Assembly: GCF_012489685.1 (NCBI RefSeq)
Contig: NC_080046.1
Coordinates: forward strand, 34,373,176-34,437,175
Reading direction: 5' to 3'
DNA from: Lotus japonicus
Taxonomy: Eukaryota > Streptophyta > Magnoliopsida > Fabales > Fabaceae
DNA length: 64,000 nt
The notes under the pieces were generated by a model. It had not been told where the DNA came from. It made no database searches and saw only the letters and a program-made list of their open reading frames with translations. Each line of letters begins with the position of its first letter. Position 1 is the stretch's first letter. Of this stretch, positions 11,452-23,918 are shown piece by piece. The position numbers were made by a program, and so were the translations under genes.

Positions 11452-12033
11452 GGTTGATTCGGTTGCAGACTTTAAACAGCCATAACTTTTGCCCCGGAAC
11501 CCAGAATTGAGCATATTTTTTATGTTTTTGGGGTAGAAGAAGCTACTTCATTCACCTGCCAGCCGAATTAAATGGGGGATATCGGCAAAAATAGATATCG
11601 GAACCTAATGGTTGAATTTTGAAGGTTAATTCGGCTGCAAACTTCAAACAGCCATAACTTTTTCCCCGGAACCCAGAATTGAGCATATTTTATTTGTTTT
11701 TATGGTAGAAGAAGCTACTTTATTCAATTGCCAGCCGAATTAAACGGGGGAAATCGGTTAAAATAGAAAACGGAACCTACTGGTTGAATTTAGAAGGTTA
11801 ATTCGGCTGCAAACGTCAAACTGCCATAACTTTTGCCTTGGAACCCATAATTTAGCATATTTTACATGTTTCTTGGGGGTAGAAGAAGCTATTTTATTCA
11901 CCTGAAACAGGGGATATCGGCAAAAATAGAAATCGGAACCTACAGGTTGAATTTTGAAGGTTAATTCGGCTGCAAACTTCAAACAGCCATAACTTTTGCC
12001 TTGGAACCCATAATTGAGCATATTTTATATGTT
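11452..12033 (+). repeat. HOR unit 4, broken after about 3.4 monomers
   Basis: Follows unit 1 from its start through its 163-bp monomer, then leaves the series near 12033. There it jumps back to the TAGAAGAAGCTACTTCATTC monomer seen 507 bases earlier (11534 and 12041), and 507 is 3 x 172 minus 9. The jump is therefore an in-register switch between neighbouring copies. Confidence 0.85.
11796..11958 (+). repeat. Short monomer, 163 bp (copy 4)
   Basis: Same deletion, at offset 344 in the broken unit 4. I saw no further copy downstream in the window. The chance minus-strand ORF is at 11758-12021. Confidence 0.9.
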
Positions 12034-13695
12034 TATGGGGTAGAAGAAGCTACTTCATTCACCTGCCAGCCGAATTAAACGGGGGATATCGGCAAAAATA
12101 GATATCGGAACCTACTGGTTGAATTTTGAAGGTTAATTCGGCTGCAAACTTCAAACAGCCATAACTTTTTCCCCGGAACCCAGAATTGAGCATATTTTAT
12201 TTGTTTTTATGGTAGAAGAAGCTACTTTATTCAATTGCCAGCCGAATTAAACGGGGGAAATCGGTTAAAATAGAAAACGGAACCTATCGGTTGAATTTAG
12301 AAAGTTAATTCGGCTGCAAACGTCAAACAGCCATAACTTTTGCCCCGAAACCCAGAATTGAGCAATTTTTATGTTTTTGGGGTAGAAGAAGCTACTTTAT
12401 TCACCTGCCAGCCGAATTAAACGGGGGAAAGTGGTTAAAATAGAAAACGGAACCTACAGGTTGAATTTAGAAGGTTAATTCGGCTGCAAACTTGAAACAG
12501 CCATAACTTTTGCCTTGGAACCCATAATTGAGCATATTTTATATGTTTCTGCGGTAGAAGAAGCTACTTTATTCACCTGCCAGCCGAATTAAACAGGGGA
12601 TATCGGAAAAACAGGAAATCGTAACCAACTGGTAGAATTTTGAAGGTTAATTCGGCTGCAGACTTCAAACAGCCATAACTTTTGCCCTGGAACCCGTAAT
12701 TGAGCATATTTTTTATGTTTTTGGGGTAGAAGAAGCTATTATATTCAACTGCCAGCCGAATTAAACGGGGGAAACCGGTAAAAATATAAATCGGAACCTA
12801 CAGGTTGAATTTTGAAGGTTAATTCGGCTGCAAACTTCAAACAGCCATAACTTTTGCCCCGGAACCCAGAATTGAGCATATTTTATATGCTTTGATGGTA
12901 GAAGAAGTTATTTTATTCACCTGTCAGCCGAATTAAACGGGGGAAAGTGGTTAAAATAGAAAACGAAACCTACAGGTTGAATTTTTAAGGTTAATTAGGC
13001 TGCAAACTTCAAACAGCCATAACTTTTGCCTTGGAACCTATAATTGAGCATATTTTACATGTTTCTGGGGTAGAAGAAGCTATTTTATTCACCTGCCAGC
13101 CGAATTAAACGGGGGATATCGGCAAAAATAGAAATCGGATCCTACAGGTTGAATTTAGAAGGTTAATTCGGCTGCAAACTTCAAACAGCCATAACTTTTT
13201 CCCCGGAACCAAGAATTGAGCATATTTTATTTGTTTTTATGGTAGAAGAAGCTACTTTATTCAATTGCCAGCCGAATTAAACGGGGGAAATCGGTTAAAA
13301 TAGAAAACGGAACCTACTGGTTGAATTTAGAAGGTTAATTCGGCTGCAAACGTCAAACAGCCATAACTTTTGCCCCGAAACCCAGAATTGAGCAATTTTT
13401 ATGTTTTTGGGGTAGAAGAAGCTACTTTATTCACCTGCCAGCTGAATTAAACGGGGGAAACCGGTAAAAATATAAATCGGAACCTACAGGTTGAATTTTG
13501 AAGGTTAATTCGGCTGGAAACTTCAAACAACCATAACTTTTGCCTTGGAACCCATAATTGAGCATATTTTATATGTTTCTGGGAGAGAAGAAGCTAGTTT
13601 ATTCACCTGCCAGCCGAATTAAACGGGGGAAATAGGTAAAAATAGAAAACGAAACCAAAGGTTGAATTTTGAAGGTTACTTCGGCTGTAAACTTC
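12034..13695 (+). repeat. Mixed monomers with 170-bp variants
   Basis: About ten monomers without a clear higher-order period. Classes include the TTTTTATGG class, the CTATTATATTCAACTGCC class, the AAAGTGGTTAAAATAG class and GAGAGAAGAAGCTAG. It contains two copies of a monomer shortened by two bases (GAGCAATTTTTATG near 12360 and 13389). No non-satellite sequence. Confidence 0.75.
12362..12371 (+). repeat. GCAATTTTTATG monomer variant (two bases short)
   Basis: Most monomers read GAGCATATTTT... here; this class reads GAGCAATTTTTATG and is two bases shorter. I found copies near 12362, 13392, 16141, 17514, 52167 and 56808. Most are linked to CCCCGAAACCCAGAA just upstream, so they descend from one mutant monomer that spread to both ends of the window. 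Confidence 0.75.
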
Positions 13696-15029
13696 AAACC
13701 GCCATAACTTTTGCCTTGGAACCCATAATTGAGCATATTTTATATGTTTCTGGGGTAGAAGAAGCTACTTTATTCACCTGTCAGCCGAATTAAACGTGGG
13801 ATACCGGTAAAAATATAAATCGGAACCTACAGGTTGAATTTTGCAGGTTAATTCGGCTACAAACTTCAAACAGCCATAACTTTTGCCCCGGAACCCATAA
13901 TTGAGCATATTTTATATGTTTCTGGGGTAGAAGAAGCTAGTTTATTCACATGCCAACCGAATTAAACGGGGGATATCGGCAAAAATAGATATCGGAACCT
14001 ACTGGTTGAATTTTGAAGGTTAATTCGGCTGCAAACTTCAAACAGCCATAACTTTTACCCCGGAACCCAGAATTGAGCATATTTTATTTGATTTTATGGT
14101 AGAAGAAGCTACTTTATTCAATTGCCAGCCGAATTAAACGGGGGAAATCGGTTAAAATAGAAAACAGAACCTACAGGTTGAATTTTGAAGGTTAATTCGG
14201 CTGGAAACTTCAAACAGCCATAACTTTTGCCTTGGAACCCATAATTGAGCATATTTTATATGTTTCTGGGGTAGAAGAAGCTACTTTATTCACCTGCCCG
14301 CCGAATTAAACGGGGGATATCGGCAAAAATAGATATCAGAACCTACTGGTTGAATTTTGAAGGTTAATTCGGCTGCAAACTTCAAACAGCCATAACTTTT
14401 TCCCCGGAACCCAGAATTCAGCATATTTTATTTGTATTTATGGTTGAAGAAGCTACTTTATTCAATTGCCAGCCGAATTAAACGGGTGAAATCGGTTAAA
14501 ATAGAAAACGGAACCTACTGGTTGAATTTAGAAGGTTAATTCGGCTGCAAACTTCAAACAGCCATAACTTTTGCCTTGGAACCCATAATTGAGCATATTT
14601 TATATGTTTCTGCGGTAGAAGAAGCTACTTTATTCAATTGCCAGCCGAATTAAACGGGGGAAATCGGTTAAAATTTAAAACGGAACCTACTGGTTGAATT
14701 TAGAAGATTAATTCGGCTGCAAACTTCAAACAGCCATAACTTTTGCCTTGGAACCCAAAATTGAGCATATTTTATATGTTTCTGCGGTAGAAGAAGCTAC
14801 TTTATTCAATTGCCAGCCGAATTAAACGGGGGAAATCGGTTAAAATAGAAAACGGAACCTACTGGTTGAATTTAGAAGGTTAATTCGGCTGCAAACTTCA
14901 AACAGCCATAACTTTTGCCTTGGAACCCATAATTGAGCATATTTTATATGTTTCTGCGGTAGAAGAAGCTACTTTATTCAATTGCCAGCCGAATTAAACG
15001 GGGGAAATCGGTTAAAATAGAAAACAGAA
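13696..15029 (+). repeat. Displaced copy of part of HOR unit 3
   Basis: Matches 9926-11259 at a constant shift of 3770 bases (22 monomers). Shared marks: TTTTGCAGGTTAATTCGG (near 10072 and 13842), GCTAGTTTATTCACATG (10166 and 13936), the CTGCCCGCCG monomer and the unit-3-only GAAGATTAATTCGG (10934 and 14704). Matching ends near 15030, where this copy switches to a CTACAGGTTGAATTTTG monomer. About eight monomers long. Confidence 0.82.
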
Positions 15030-15049
15030 CCTACAGGTTGAATTTTGAA

Positions 15050-15909
15050 GGTTAATTCGGCTGGAAACTTCAAACAGCCATAACTTTTGCCTTGGAACCC
15101 ATAATTGAGCATATTTTATATGTTTCTGGGGTAGAAGAAGCTACTTTATTCACCTGCCCGCCGAATTAAACGGGGGATATCGGCAAAAATAGATATCAGA
15201 ACCTACTGGTTGAATTTTGAAGGTTAATTCGGCTGCAAACTTCAAACAGCCATAACTTTTTCCCCGGAACCCAGAATTCAGCATATTTTATTTGTATTTA
15301 TGGTTGAAGAAGCTACTTTATTCAATTGCCAGCCGAATTAAACGGGTGAAATCGGTTAAAATAGAAAACGGAACCTACTGGTTGAATTTAGAAGGTTAAT
15401 TCGGCTGCAAACTTCAAACAGCCATAACTTTTGCCTTGGAACCCATAATTGAGCATATTTTATATGTTTCTGCGGTAGAAGAAGCTACTTTATTCAATTG
15501 CCAGCCGAATTAAACGGGGGAAATCGGTTAAAATAGAAAACAGAACCTACAGGTTGAATTTTGAAGGTTAATTCGGCTGGAAACTTCAAACAGCCATAAC
15601 TTTTGCCTTGGAACCCATAATTGAGCATATTTTATATGTTTCTGGGGTAGAAGAAGCTACTTTATTCACCTGCCCGCCGAATTAAACGGGGGATATCGGC
15701 AAAAATAGATATCAGAACCTACTGGTTGAATTTTGAAGGTTAATTCGGCTGCAAACTTCAAACAGCCATAACTTTTTCCCCGGAACCCAGAATTCAGCTT
15801 ATTTTATTTGTATTTATGGTTGAAGAAGCTACTTTATTCAATTGCCAGCCGAATTAAACGGGTGAAATCGGTTAAAATAGAAAACGGAACCTACTGGTTG
15901 AATTTTGAA
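15050..15909 (+). repeat. 3-mer duplication (516 bp, second copy partial)
   Basis: The order CTGGAAAC monomer, CTGCCCGCCG monomer, CAGAATTCAGC monomer repeats with starts at 15050 and 15566 (CCTGCCCG at 14293, 15153 and 15669: steps of 860 and 516, or 5 and 3 monomers). The second copy continues for two monomers and then changes class. Confidence 0.8.
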
Positions 15910-18827
15910 GGTTAATTCGGCTGCAAACTTCAAACAGCCATAACTTTTTCCCCGGAACCCAGAATTGAGCATATTTTATTTGTTTTTATGGTAGAAGAAG
16001 CTACTTTATTCAATTGCCAGCCGAATTAAACGGGGGAAATCGGTTAAAATAGAAAACGGAACCTACTGGTTGAATTTAGAAGGTTAATTCGGCTGCAAAC
16101 GTCAAACAGCCATAACTTTTGGCCTGAAACCCAGAATTGAGCAATTTTTATGTTTTTGGGGTAGAAGAAGCTACTTTATTCACCTGCCAGCCGAATTAAA
16201 CGTGGGAAACAGGTAAAAATATAAATCGGAACCTACAGGTTGAATTTTGAAGGTTAATTCGGCTGGAAACTTCAAACAGCCATAACTTTTGCCTTGGAAC
16301 CCATAATTGAGCATATTTTATATGTTTCTGGGGTAGAAGAAGCTACTTTATTCACCTGTCAGCCGAATTAAACGGGGGAAATCGACAAAAATAGATATCG
16401 GAACCTACTGGTTGAATTTTGAAGGTTAATTCGGCTTTAAACTTCAAACAGCCATAACTTTTTCCCCGGAACCCAGAATTGAGCATATTTTATTTGATTT
16501 TATAGTAAAAGAAGCTACTTTATTCAATTGCCAGCCGAATTAAACGGGGGAAATCGGTTAAAATAGAAAACGGAACCTACAGGTTGAATATTGAAGGTTA
16601 ATTCGGCTGCAGACTTCAAACAGCCATAACTTTTGCCCCGGAACCCAGAATTGAGCATATTTTTTATGTTTTTGGGGTAGAAGAAGCTATTATATTCAAC
16701 TGCCAGCCGAATTAAACGGGGGAAACCGGTAAAAATATAAATCGGAACCTACAGGTTGAATTTTGAAGGTTAATTCGGCAGAAACTTCAAACAGCCATAA
16801 CTTTTGCCCCGGAACCCAGAATTGAGCATATTTTATATGCTTTGATGGTAGAAGAAGTTATTTTATTCACCTGTCAGCCGAATTAAACGGGAGAAAGTGG
16901 TTAAAATAGAAAACGGAACCTACAGGTTGAATTTTGAAGGTTAATTCGGCTGCAAACTTCAAACAGCCATAACTTTTGCCTTGGAACCCATAATTGAGCA
17001 TATTTTACATGTTTCTGGGTTAGAAGAAGCTATTTTATTCACCTGCCAGCCGAATTAAACGGGGGATATCGGCAAAAATAGAAATCGGAACCTACAGGTT
17101 GAATTTTGAAGGTTAATTCGGCTGCAAACTTCAAACAGCCGTAACTTTTGCCTTGGAACCCATAATTGAGCATATTTTATATGTTTATGGGGTAGAAAAA
17201 GCTACTTCATTCACCTGCCAGCCGAATTAAACGGGGGATATCGGCAAAAATAGATATCGGAACCTACTGGTTGAATTTTGAAGGTTAATTCGGCTGCAAA
17301 CTTCAAACAGCCATAACTTTTTCCCCGGAACCCAGAATTGAGCATATTTTATTTGTTTTTATGGTAGAAGAAGCTACTTTATTCAATTGCCAGTCGAATT
17401 AAACGGGGTAAATCGGTTAAAATAGAAAACGGAACCTACTGGTTGAATTTAGAAGGTTAATTCGGTTGCAAACGTCAAACAGCCATAACTTTTGCCCCGA
17501 AACCCAGAACTGAGCAATTTTTATGTTTTTGGGGTAGAAGAAGCTACTTTATTCACCTGCCAGCCGAATTAAACGGGGGAAATAGGTAAAAATATAAATC
17601 GGAACCTACAGGTTGAATTTTGAAGGTTAATTCGGCTGGAAACTTCAAACAGCCATAACTTTTGCCTTGGAACAAATAATTGAGCATATTTTATATGTTT
17701 CTGGGAGAGAAGAAGCTAGTTTATTCACCTGCCAGCCGAATTAAACGGGGGAAATAGGTAAAAATAGAAAACGAAACCAAAGGTTTAATTTTGAAGGTTA
17801 ATTCGGCTGTAAACTTCAAACAGCCATAACTTTTGACTTGGAACCCATAATTGAGCATATTTTATATGTTTCTGGGGTAGAAGAAGCTACTTTATTCACC
17901 TGTCAGCCGAATTAAATGTGGGATACCGGTAAAAATATAAATCGGAACCTACAGGTTGAATTTTGAAGGTTAATTCGGCTACAAACTTCAAAATGCCATA
18001 ACTTTTGCCCCGGAACCCATAATTGAGCATATTTTATATGTTTCTGGGGTAGAAGAAGCTACTTTATTCACATGCCAGCCGAATTAAACGGGGGATATCG
18101 GCAAAAATAGAATTCGGAACCTACTAGTTGAATTTTGAAGGTTAATTCGGCTGCAAACTTCAAACAGCCATAACTTTTTCCCCGGAACCCAGAATTGAGC
18201 ATATTTTATTTGATTTTATGGTACAAGAAGCTACTTTATTCAATTTCCAGCCGAATTAAACGGGGGAAATCGGTTAAAATAGAAAACGGAACCTACAGGT
18301 TGAATTTTGAAGGTTAATTCGGCTGCAAACTTCAAACAGCCATAACTTTTGCCTTGGAACCCATAATTGAGCATATTTTATATGTTTCTGCGGTAGAAGA
18401 AGCTACTTTATTCAATTGCCAGCCGAATTAAACGGAGGAAATCGGTTAAAATAGAAAACGGAACCTACTGGTTGAAATTAGAAGGTTAATTCGGCTGCAA
18501 ACTTCAAACAGCCATAACTTCTGCCTTGGAACCCATAATTGAGCATATTTTATATGTTTCTGCGGTAGAAGAAGCTACTTTATTCAATTGCCAGCAGAAT
18601 TAAATTGGGGAAATCGGTTAAAATAGAAAACGGAACCTACTGGTTGAATTTAGAAGGTTAATTCGGCTGCAAACTTAAAACAGCCATAACTTTTGCCTTG
18701 GAACCCATAATTGAGCATATTTTATATGTTTCTGCGGTAGAAGAAGCTACTTTATTCACCTGCCAGCCGAATTAAACAAGGGATATCGGAAAAACAGGAA
18801 ATCGGAACCAACTGGTAGAATTTTGAA
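15910..18827 (+). repeat. Mixed monomers, low local periodicity
   Basis: About 17 monomers. Classes recur in similar order to 12034-13695 (TTTTTATGG class, GCAATTTTT class, GAGAGAAGAAGC class, GTGGGATACCGG class) but with more private changes, suggesting an older, less recently copied stretch. The best CENP-B-like match (8 of 9) is at 17393-17407. No foreign sequence. Confidence 0.7.
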
Positions 18828-19859
18828 GGTTAATTCGGCTGCAAACTTCAAACAGCCATAACTTTTGCCCCGGAACCCAGAATTGAGCATATTTTATATG
18901 CTTTTATGGTAGAAGAAGTTATTTTATTCACCGGCTAGCCGAATTAAACGGGGGAAAGTGGTTAAAATAGAAAACGGAACCTACAGGTTGAATTTTGAAG
19001 GTTAATTTGGCTGCAAACTTCAAACAGCCATAACTTTTGCCCCGGAACCCAGAATTGAGCATATTTTACTTGTTTCTGGGGTAGAAGAAGCTATTTTATT
19101 CACCTGCCAGCCGAATTAAACGGGGGATATCGGCAAAAATAGAAATTGGAACCTACAGGTTGAATTTTGAAGGTTAATTCGGCTGCAATCTTCAAACAGC
19201 CATAACTTTTGCCTTGGAACGCATAATTGAGCATATGTTATATGTTTATGGGGTAGAAGAAGCTACTTTATTCACCTGCCAGCCGAATTAAACGGGGGAT
19301 ATCGGCAAAAATAGATATCGGAACCTACTGGTTGGATTTTGAAGGTTAATTCGGCTGCGAACTTCAAACAGCCATAACTTTTGCCCCGGAACCCAGAATT
19401 GAGCATATTTTATATGCTTTTATGGTAGAAGAAGTTATTTTATTCACCTGCTAGCCGAATTAAACGGGGGAAAGTGGTTAAAATAGAAAACGGAACCTAC
19501 AGGTTGAATTTTGAAGGTTAATTCGGCTGCAAACTTCAAACAGCCATAACTTTTGCCCCGGAACCCAGAATTGAGCATATTTTACTTGTTTCTGGGGTAG
19601 AAGAACCTATTTTATTCACCTGCCAGCCGAATTAAACGGGGGATATCGGCAAAAATAGAAATTGGAACCTAGAGGTTGAATTTTGAAGGTTAATTCGGCT
19701 GCAATCTTCAAACAGCCATAACTTTTGCCTTGGAACCCATAATTGAGCATATGTTATATGTTTATGGGGTAGAAGAAGCTACTTTATTCACCTGCCAGCC
19801 GAATTAAACGGGGGATATCGGCAAAAATAGATATCGGAACCTACTGGTTGGATTTTGAA
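18828..19859 (+). repeat. 3-mer tandem duplication (2 x 516 bp)
   Basis: Monomers at 18828-19343 repeat at 19344-19859. Shared rare marks are CTTTTATGG with GAAGTTATTTT (18901, 19417), CTAGCCGAATT, CATATTTTACTTG, AGAAATTGGAACC, TCTTCAAACAGCC following CTGCAA, and GCATATGTTATATG. Small differences (CACCGGCTAG against CACCTGCTAG; CTACAGG against CTAGAGG) separate the copies. Confidence 0.85.
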
Positions 19860-22070
19860 GATTAATTCGGCTGTGAACTTCAAACAGCCATAACTTTTGC
19901 CTTGGAACCCATAATTGAGCATATTTTATATGTTTCTGGGAGAGAAGAAGCTAGTTTATTCACCTGCCAGCCGAATTAAACGGGGGAAATAGGTAAAAAT
20001 AGAAAACGAAACCAAAGGTTGAATTTAGAAGGTTAATTCGGCTGCAAACTTCAAACAGCCATAACTTTTGCCTTGGAACCCATAATTGAGTATATTTTAT
20101 ATGTTTCTGGGGTAGAAGAAGCTACTTTATTCGCCTGTCAGCCGAATTAAATGTGGGATACCGGTAAAACTAGAAATCGGAACCAACAGGTTGAATTTTG
20201 AAGGTTAATTCGGCTGCAAACTTCAAACAGCCATAACATTTGCCTTGGAACCCATAATTGAGCATATTTTATATGTTAATGGGGTAGAAGAAGCTACTTT
20301 ATTCACCTGCCAGCCGAATTAAACGGGGGATATCGGCAAAAATAGATATCGGAACCTACTGGTTGAATTTTGAAGGTTAATTCGGCTGCAAACTTCAAAC
20401 AGCCATAACTTTTTCCCCGGAACCCAGAATTGAGCATATTTTATTTGTTTTTATGGTAGAAGAAGCTACTTTATTCAATTGCTAGCCGAATTAAACGGGG
20501 GAAATCGATTAAAATAGAAAACGGAACCTACTGGTTGAATTTAGAAGGTTAATTCGGTTGCAAACTTCAAACAGCCATAACTTTTGCCTTGGAACCCATA
20601 ATTGAGCATATTTTATATGTTTCTGTGGTAGAAGAAACTACTTGATTCACCTGCCAGCCGAATTAAACAGGGGATATCGGCAAAACTAGAAATCGGAACC
20701 TACTGGTAGAATTTTGAAGGTTAATTCGGCTGCAGACTTCAAACAGCCATAACTTTTGCCCCGGAACCCAAAATTGAGCATATTTTTTATGTTTTTGGGG
20801 TAGAAGAAGCTATTATATTCAACTGCCAGCCGAATTAAACGGGGGAAACCGGTAATAATATAAATCGGAACCCACAGGTTGAATTTTGAAGATTAATTCG
20901 GCTGGAAACTTAAAACAGCAATAACTTTTGCCTTGGAACCCATAATTGAGCATATTTTATATGTTTCTGGGAGAGAAGAAGGTAGTTTATTCACCTGCCA
21001 GCCGAATTAAACGGGGGAAATAGGTAAAAATAGAAAACGGAACCAAAGGTTGAATTTTGAAGGTTAATCCGGCTGCAAACTTCAAACAGCCATAACTTTT
21101 TCCCCGAAACCCAGAATTGAGCATATTTTATTTGATTTTATGGTAGAAGAAGCTACTTTATTTAATTGCCAGCCGAATAAAACGGGGGAAAGTGGTTAAA
21201 ATAGAAAATGGAACCTACAGGTTGAATTTTGAAGGTTAATTCGGCAGCAAACTTCAAACAGCCATAACTTTTGCCTTGGAACCCATAATTGAGCATATTT
21301 TATATGTTTATGGGGTAGAAGAAGCTACTTTATTCACCTGCCAGCCGAATTAAACGGGGGATATCGGCAAAACTAGAAATCGGAACCTACTGGTAAGATT
21401 TTGAAGGTTAATTCGGCTGCAGACTTCAAACAGCCTTAACTTTTGCCCCGGAACTCAGAATTGAGCATATTTTTTTATGTTTTTGGGGTAGAAGAAGCTA
21501 TTATATTCAACTTCCCGCCGAATTAAACGGGGGAAACCGGTAAAAATATAAATCGGAACCTACAGGTTGAATTTTGAAGATTAATTCGGCTGGAAACTTC
21601 AAACAGCCATAACTTTTGCTTTGGAACCCATAATTGAGCATATTTTATATGTTTATGGGAGAGAAGAAGGTAGTTTACTCACCTGCCAAACGAATTAAAC
21701 GGGGGAAATAGGTAAAAATAGAAAACGGAACCAAAGGTTGAATTTTGAAGGTTAATTCGGCTACAAACATCAAACAGCCATAACTTTTGCCTTGGAACCC
21801 ATAATTGAGCATATTTTATATGTTTCTGGGGTAGAAGAAGCTACTTTATTCACCTGTCAGCCGAATTAAACGTGGGAAACCGGTAAAAATATAAATCGGA
21901 ACCTACAAGTTGAATTTTGAAGGTTAATTCGGCTACAAACATCAAACAGCCATAACTTTTGCCTTGGAACCCATAATTGAGCATATTTTATATGTTTCTG
22001 GGGTAGAAGAAGCTACTTTATTCACCTGCCAGCCGAATTAAACGAGGGATATCGGCAAAAATAGAAATCG
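19860..22070 (+). repeat. Mixed monomers with a 4-mer echo
   Basis: About 13 monomers. Rare marks repeat at about 688 bases (4 monomers): CAAAACTAGAAATCGG (near 20680 and 21367), GATTAATTCGGCTGG (20891, 21579) and GAGAGAAGAAGGTAG (near 20972 and 21660). The flanking monomers do not match, so only about two monomers are shared. No foreign sequence. Confidence 0.7.
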
Positions 22071-23918
22071 GTACCTACTGGTTGAATTTTGAAGGTTAAT
22101 TCGGCTGCGAACTTCCAACAGCCCTAACTTTTCCCCCGGAACCCATAATTGAGCATATTTTATATGTTTTTATGGTAGAAGAAGCTACTTTATTCAATTG
22201 CCAGCCGAATTAAACGGGGGAAATCGGTTAAAATAGAAAACGGAACCTACAGGTTTAATTTTGAAGGTTAATTCGGCTCTAAACTTCAAACAACCATATC
22301 TTTTGCCCCGGAACCCAAAATTGAGCATATTTTATATGGTTTTGGGAGAGAAGAAGCTAGTTTATTCACCTGCCAGCCGAATTAAACGGGGGAAATAGGT
22401 AAAAATAGAAAACGGAACCCATAGGTTGAATTTTGAAGGTTAATTCGGCAGCAAACTTCAAACAGCCATAACTTTTGCCTTGGAACCCATAATTGTGCAT
22501 ATTTTATATGTTTCTGGGGTAGAAGAAGCTACTTTATTCACCTGCCAGCCGAATTAAACGGGTGATATCGGCAAAAATAGTAATCGGAACCTACTGGTTG
22601 AATTTTGAAGGTTAATTCGGCTGCAAACTTCAAACAGCCATAACTTTTTCCCCGGAACCCAGAATTGAGCTTATTTTATTTGATTTTATGGTAGAAGAAG
22701 CTACTTTATTCAATTGCCAGCCGAGTTAAACGGGGGAAATCGGTTAAAATAGAAAACGGAACCTACTGGTTGAATTTAGAAGGTTAATTCGGCTACAAAC
22801 TTCAAACAGCCATAACATTTGCCTTGGAACCCATAATTGACCATATTTTATATGTTTCTGCGGTAGAAGAAGCTACTTTATTCACCTGCCAGCCGAATTA
22901 AACGGGGGATATCGGCAAAAATAGAAATCGGAACCTACTGGTTGAATTTTGAAGGTTAATTCGGCTGCGAACTTCCAACAGCCCTAACTTTTCCCCCGGA
23001 ACCCATAATTGAGCATATTTTATATGTTTTTATGGTAGAAGAAGCTACTTTATTCAAGTGCCAGCCGAATTAAACGGGGGAAATCGGTTAAAATAGAAAA
23101 CGGAACCTACAGGTTTAATTTTGAAGGTTAATTCGGCTCTAAACTTCAAACAACCATATCTTTTGCCCCAGAACCCAAAATTGAGCATATTTTATATGGT
23201 TTTGGGAGAGAAGAAGCTAGTTTATTCACCTGCCAGCCGAATTAAACGGGGGAAATAGGTAAAAATAGAAAACGGAATCCATAGGTTGAATTTTGAAGGT
23301 TAATTCGGCTGCAAACTTCAAACAGCCATAACTTTTTCCCCGGAACCCAGAATTGAGCATATTTTATTTGTTTTTATGGTAGAAGAAGCTACTTTATTCA
23401 ATTGCCAGCCGAATTAAACGGGGGAAATCGGTTAAAATAGAAAACGGAACCCATAGGTTGAATTTTGAAGGTTAATTCGGCAGCAAACTTCAAACAGCCA
23501 TAACTTTTGCCTTAGAACCCATAATTGAGCATATTTTATATGTTTCTGGGGTAGAAGAAGCTACTTTATTCAACTGCCAGCCGAATTAAACGGGTGATAT
23601 CGGCAAAAATAGTAATCGGAACCTACTGGTTGAATTTTGAAGGTTAATTCGGCTGCAAACTTCAAACAGCCATAACTTTTTCCCCGGAACCCAGAATTGA
23701 GCATATTTTATTTGATTTTATGGTAGAAGAAGCTACTTTATTCAATTGCCAGCCGAATTAAACGGGGGAAATCGGTTAAAATAGAAAACGGAACCTACTG
23801 GTTGAATTTAGAAGGTTAATTCGGCTGCAAACTTCAAACAGCCATAACATTTGCCTTGGAACCCATAATTGAGCATATTTTATATGTTTCTGCGGTAGAA
23901 GAAGCTACTTTATTCACC
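22071..23918 (+). repeat. HOR with 5- and 6-monomer spacing
   Basis: CTGCGAACTTCCAACAGCCC occurs at 22105, 22965, 23997 and 25544: steps of 860 (5), 1032 (6) and 1547 (9). The monomers around it (GGCTCTAAACTTC with ACAACCATATC; GGAACCCATAGG; CGGGTGATATCGG) keep their order. The 6-monomer unit carries one extra TTTTTATGG monomer around 23310-23450 compared with the 5-monomer unit. Confidence 0.82.
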
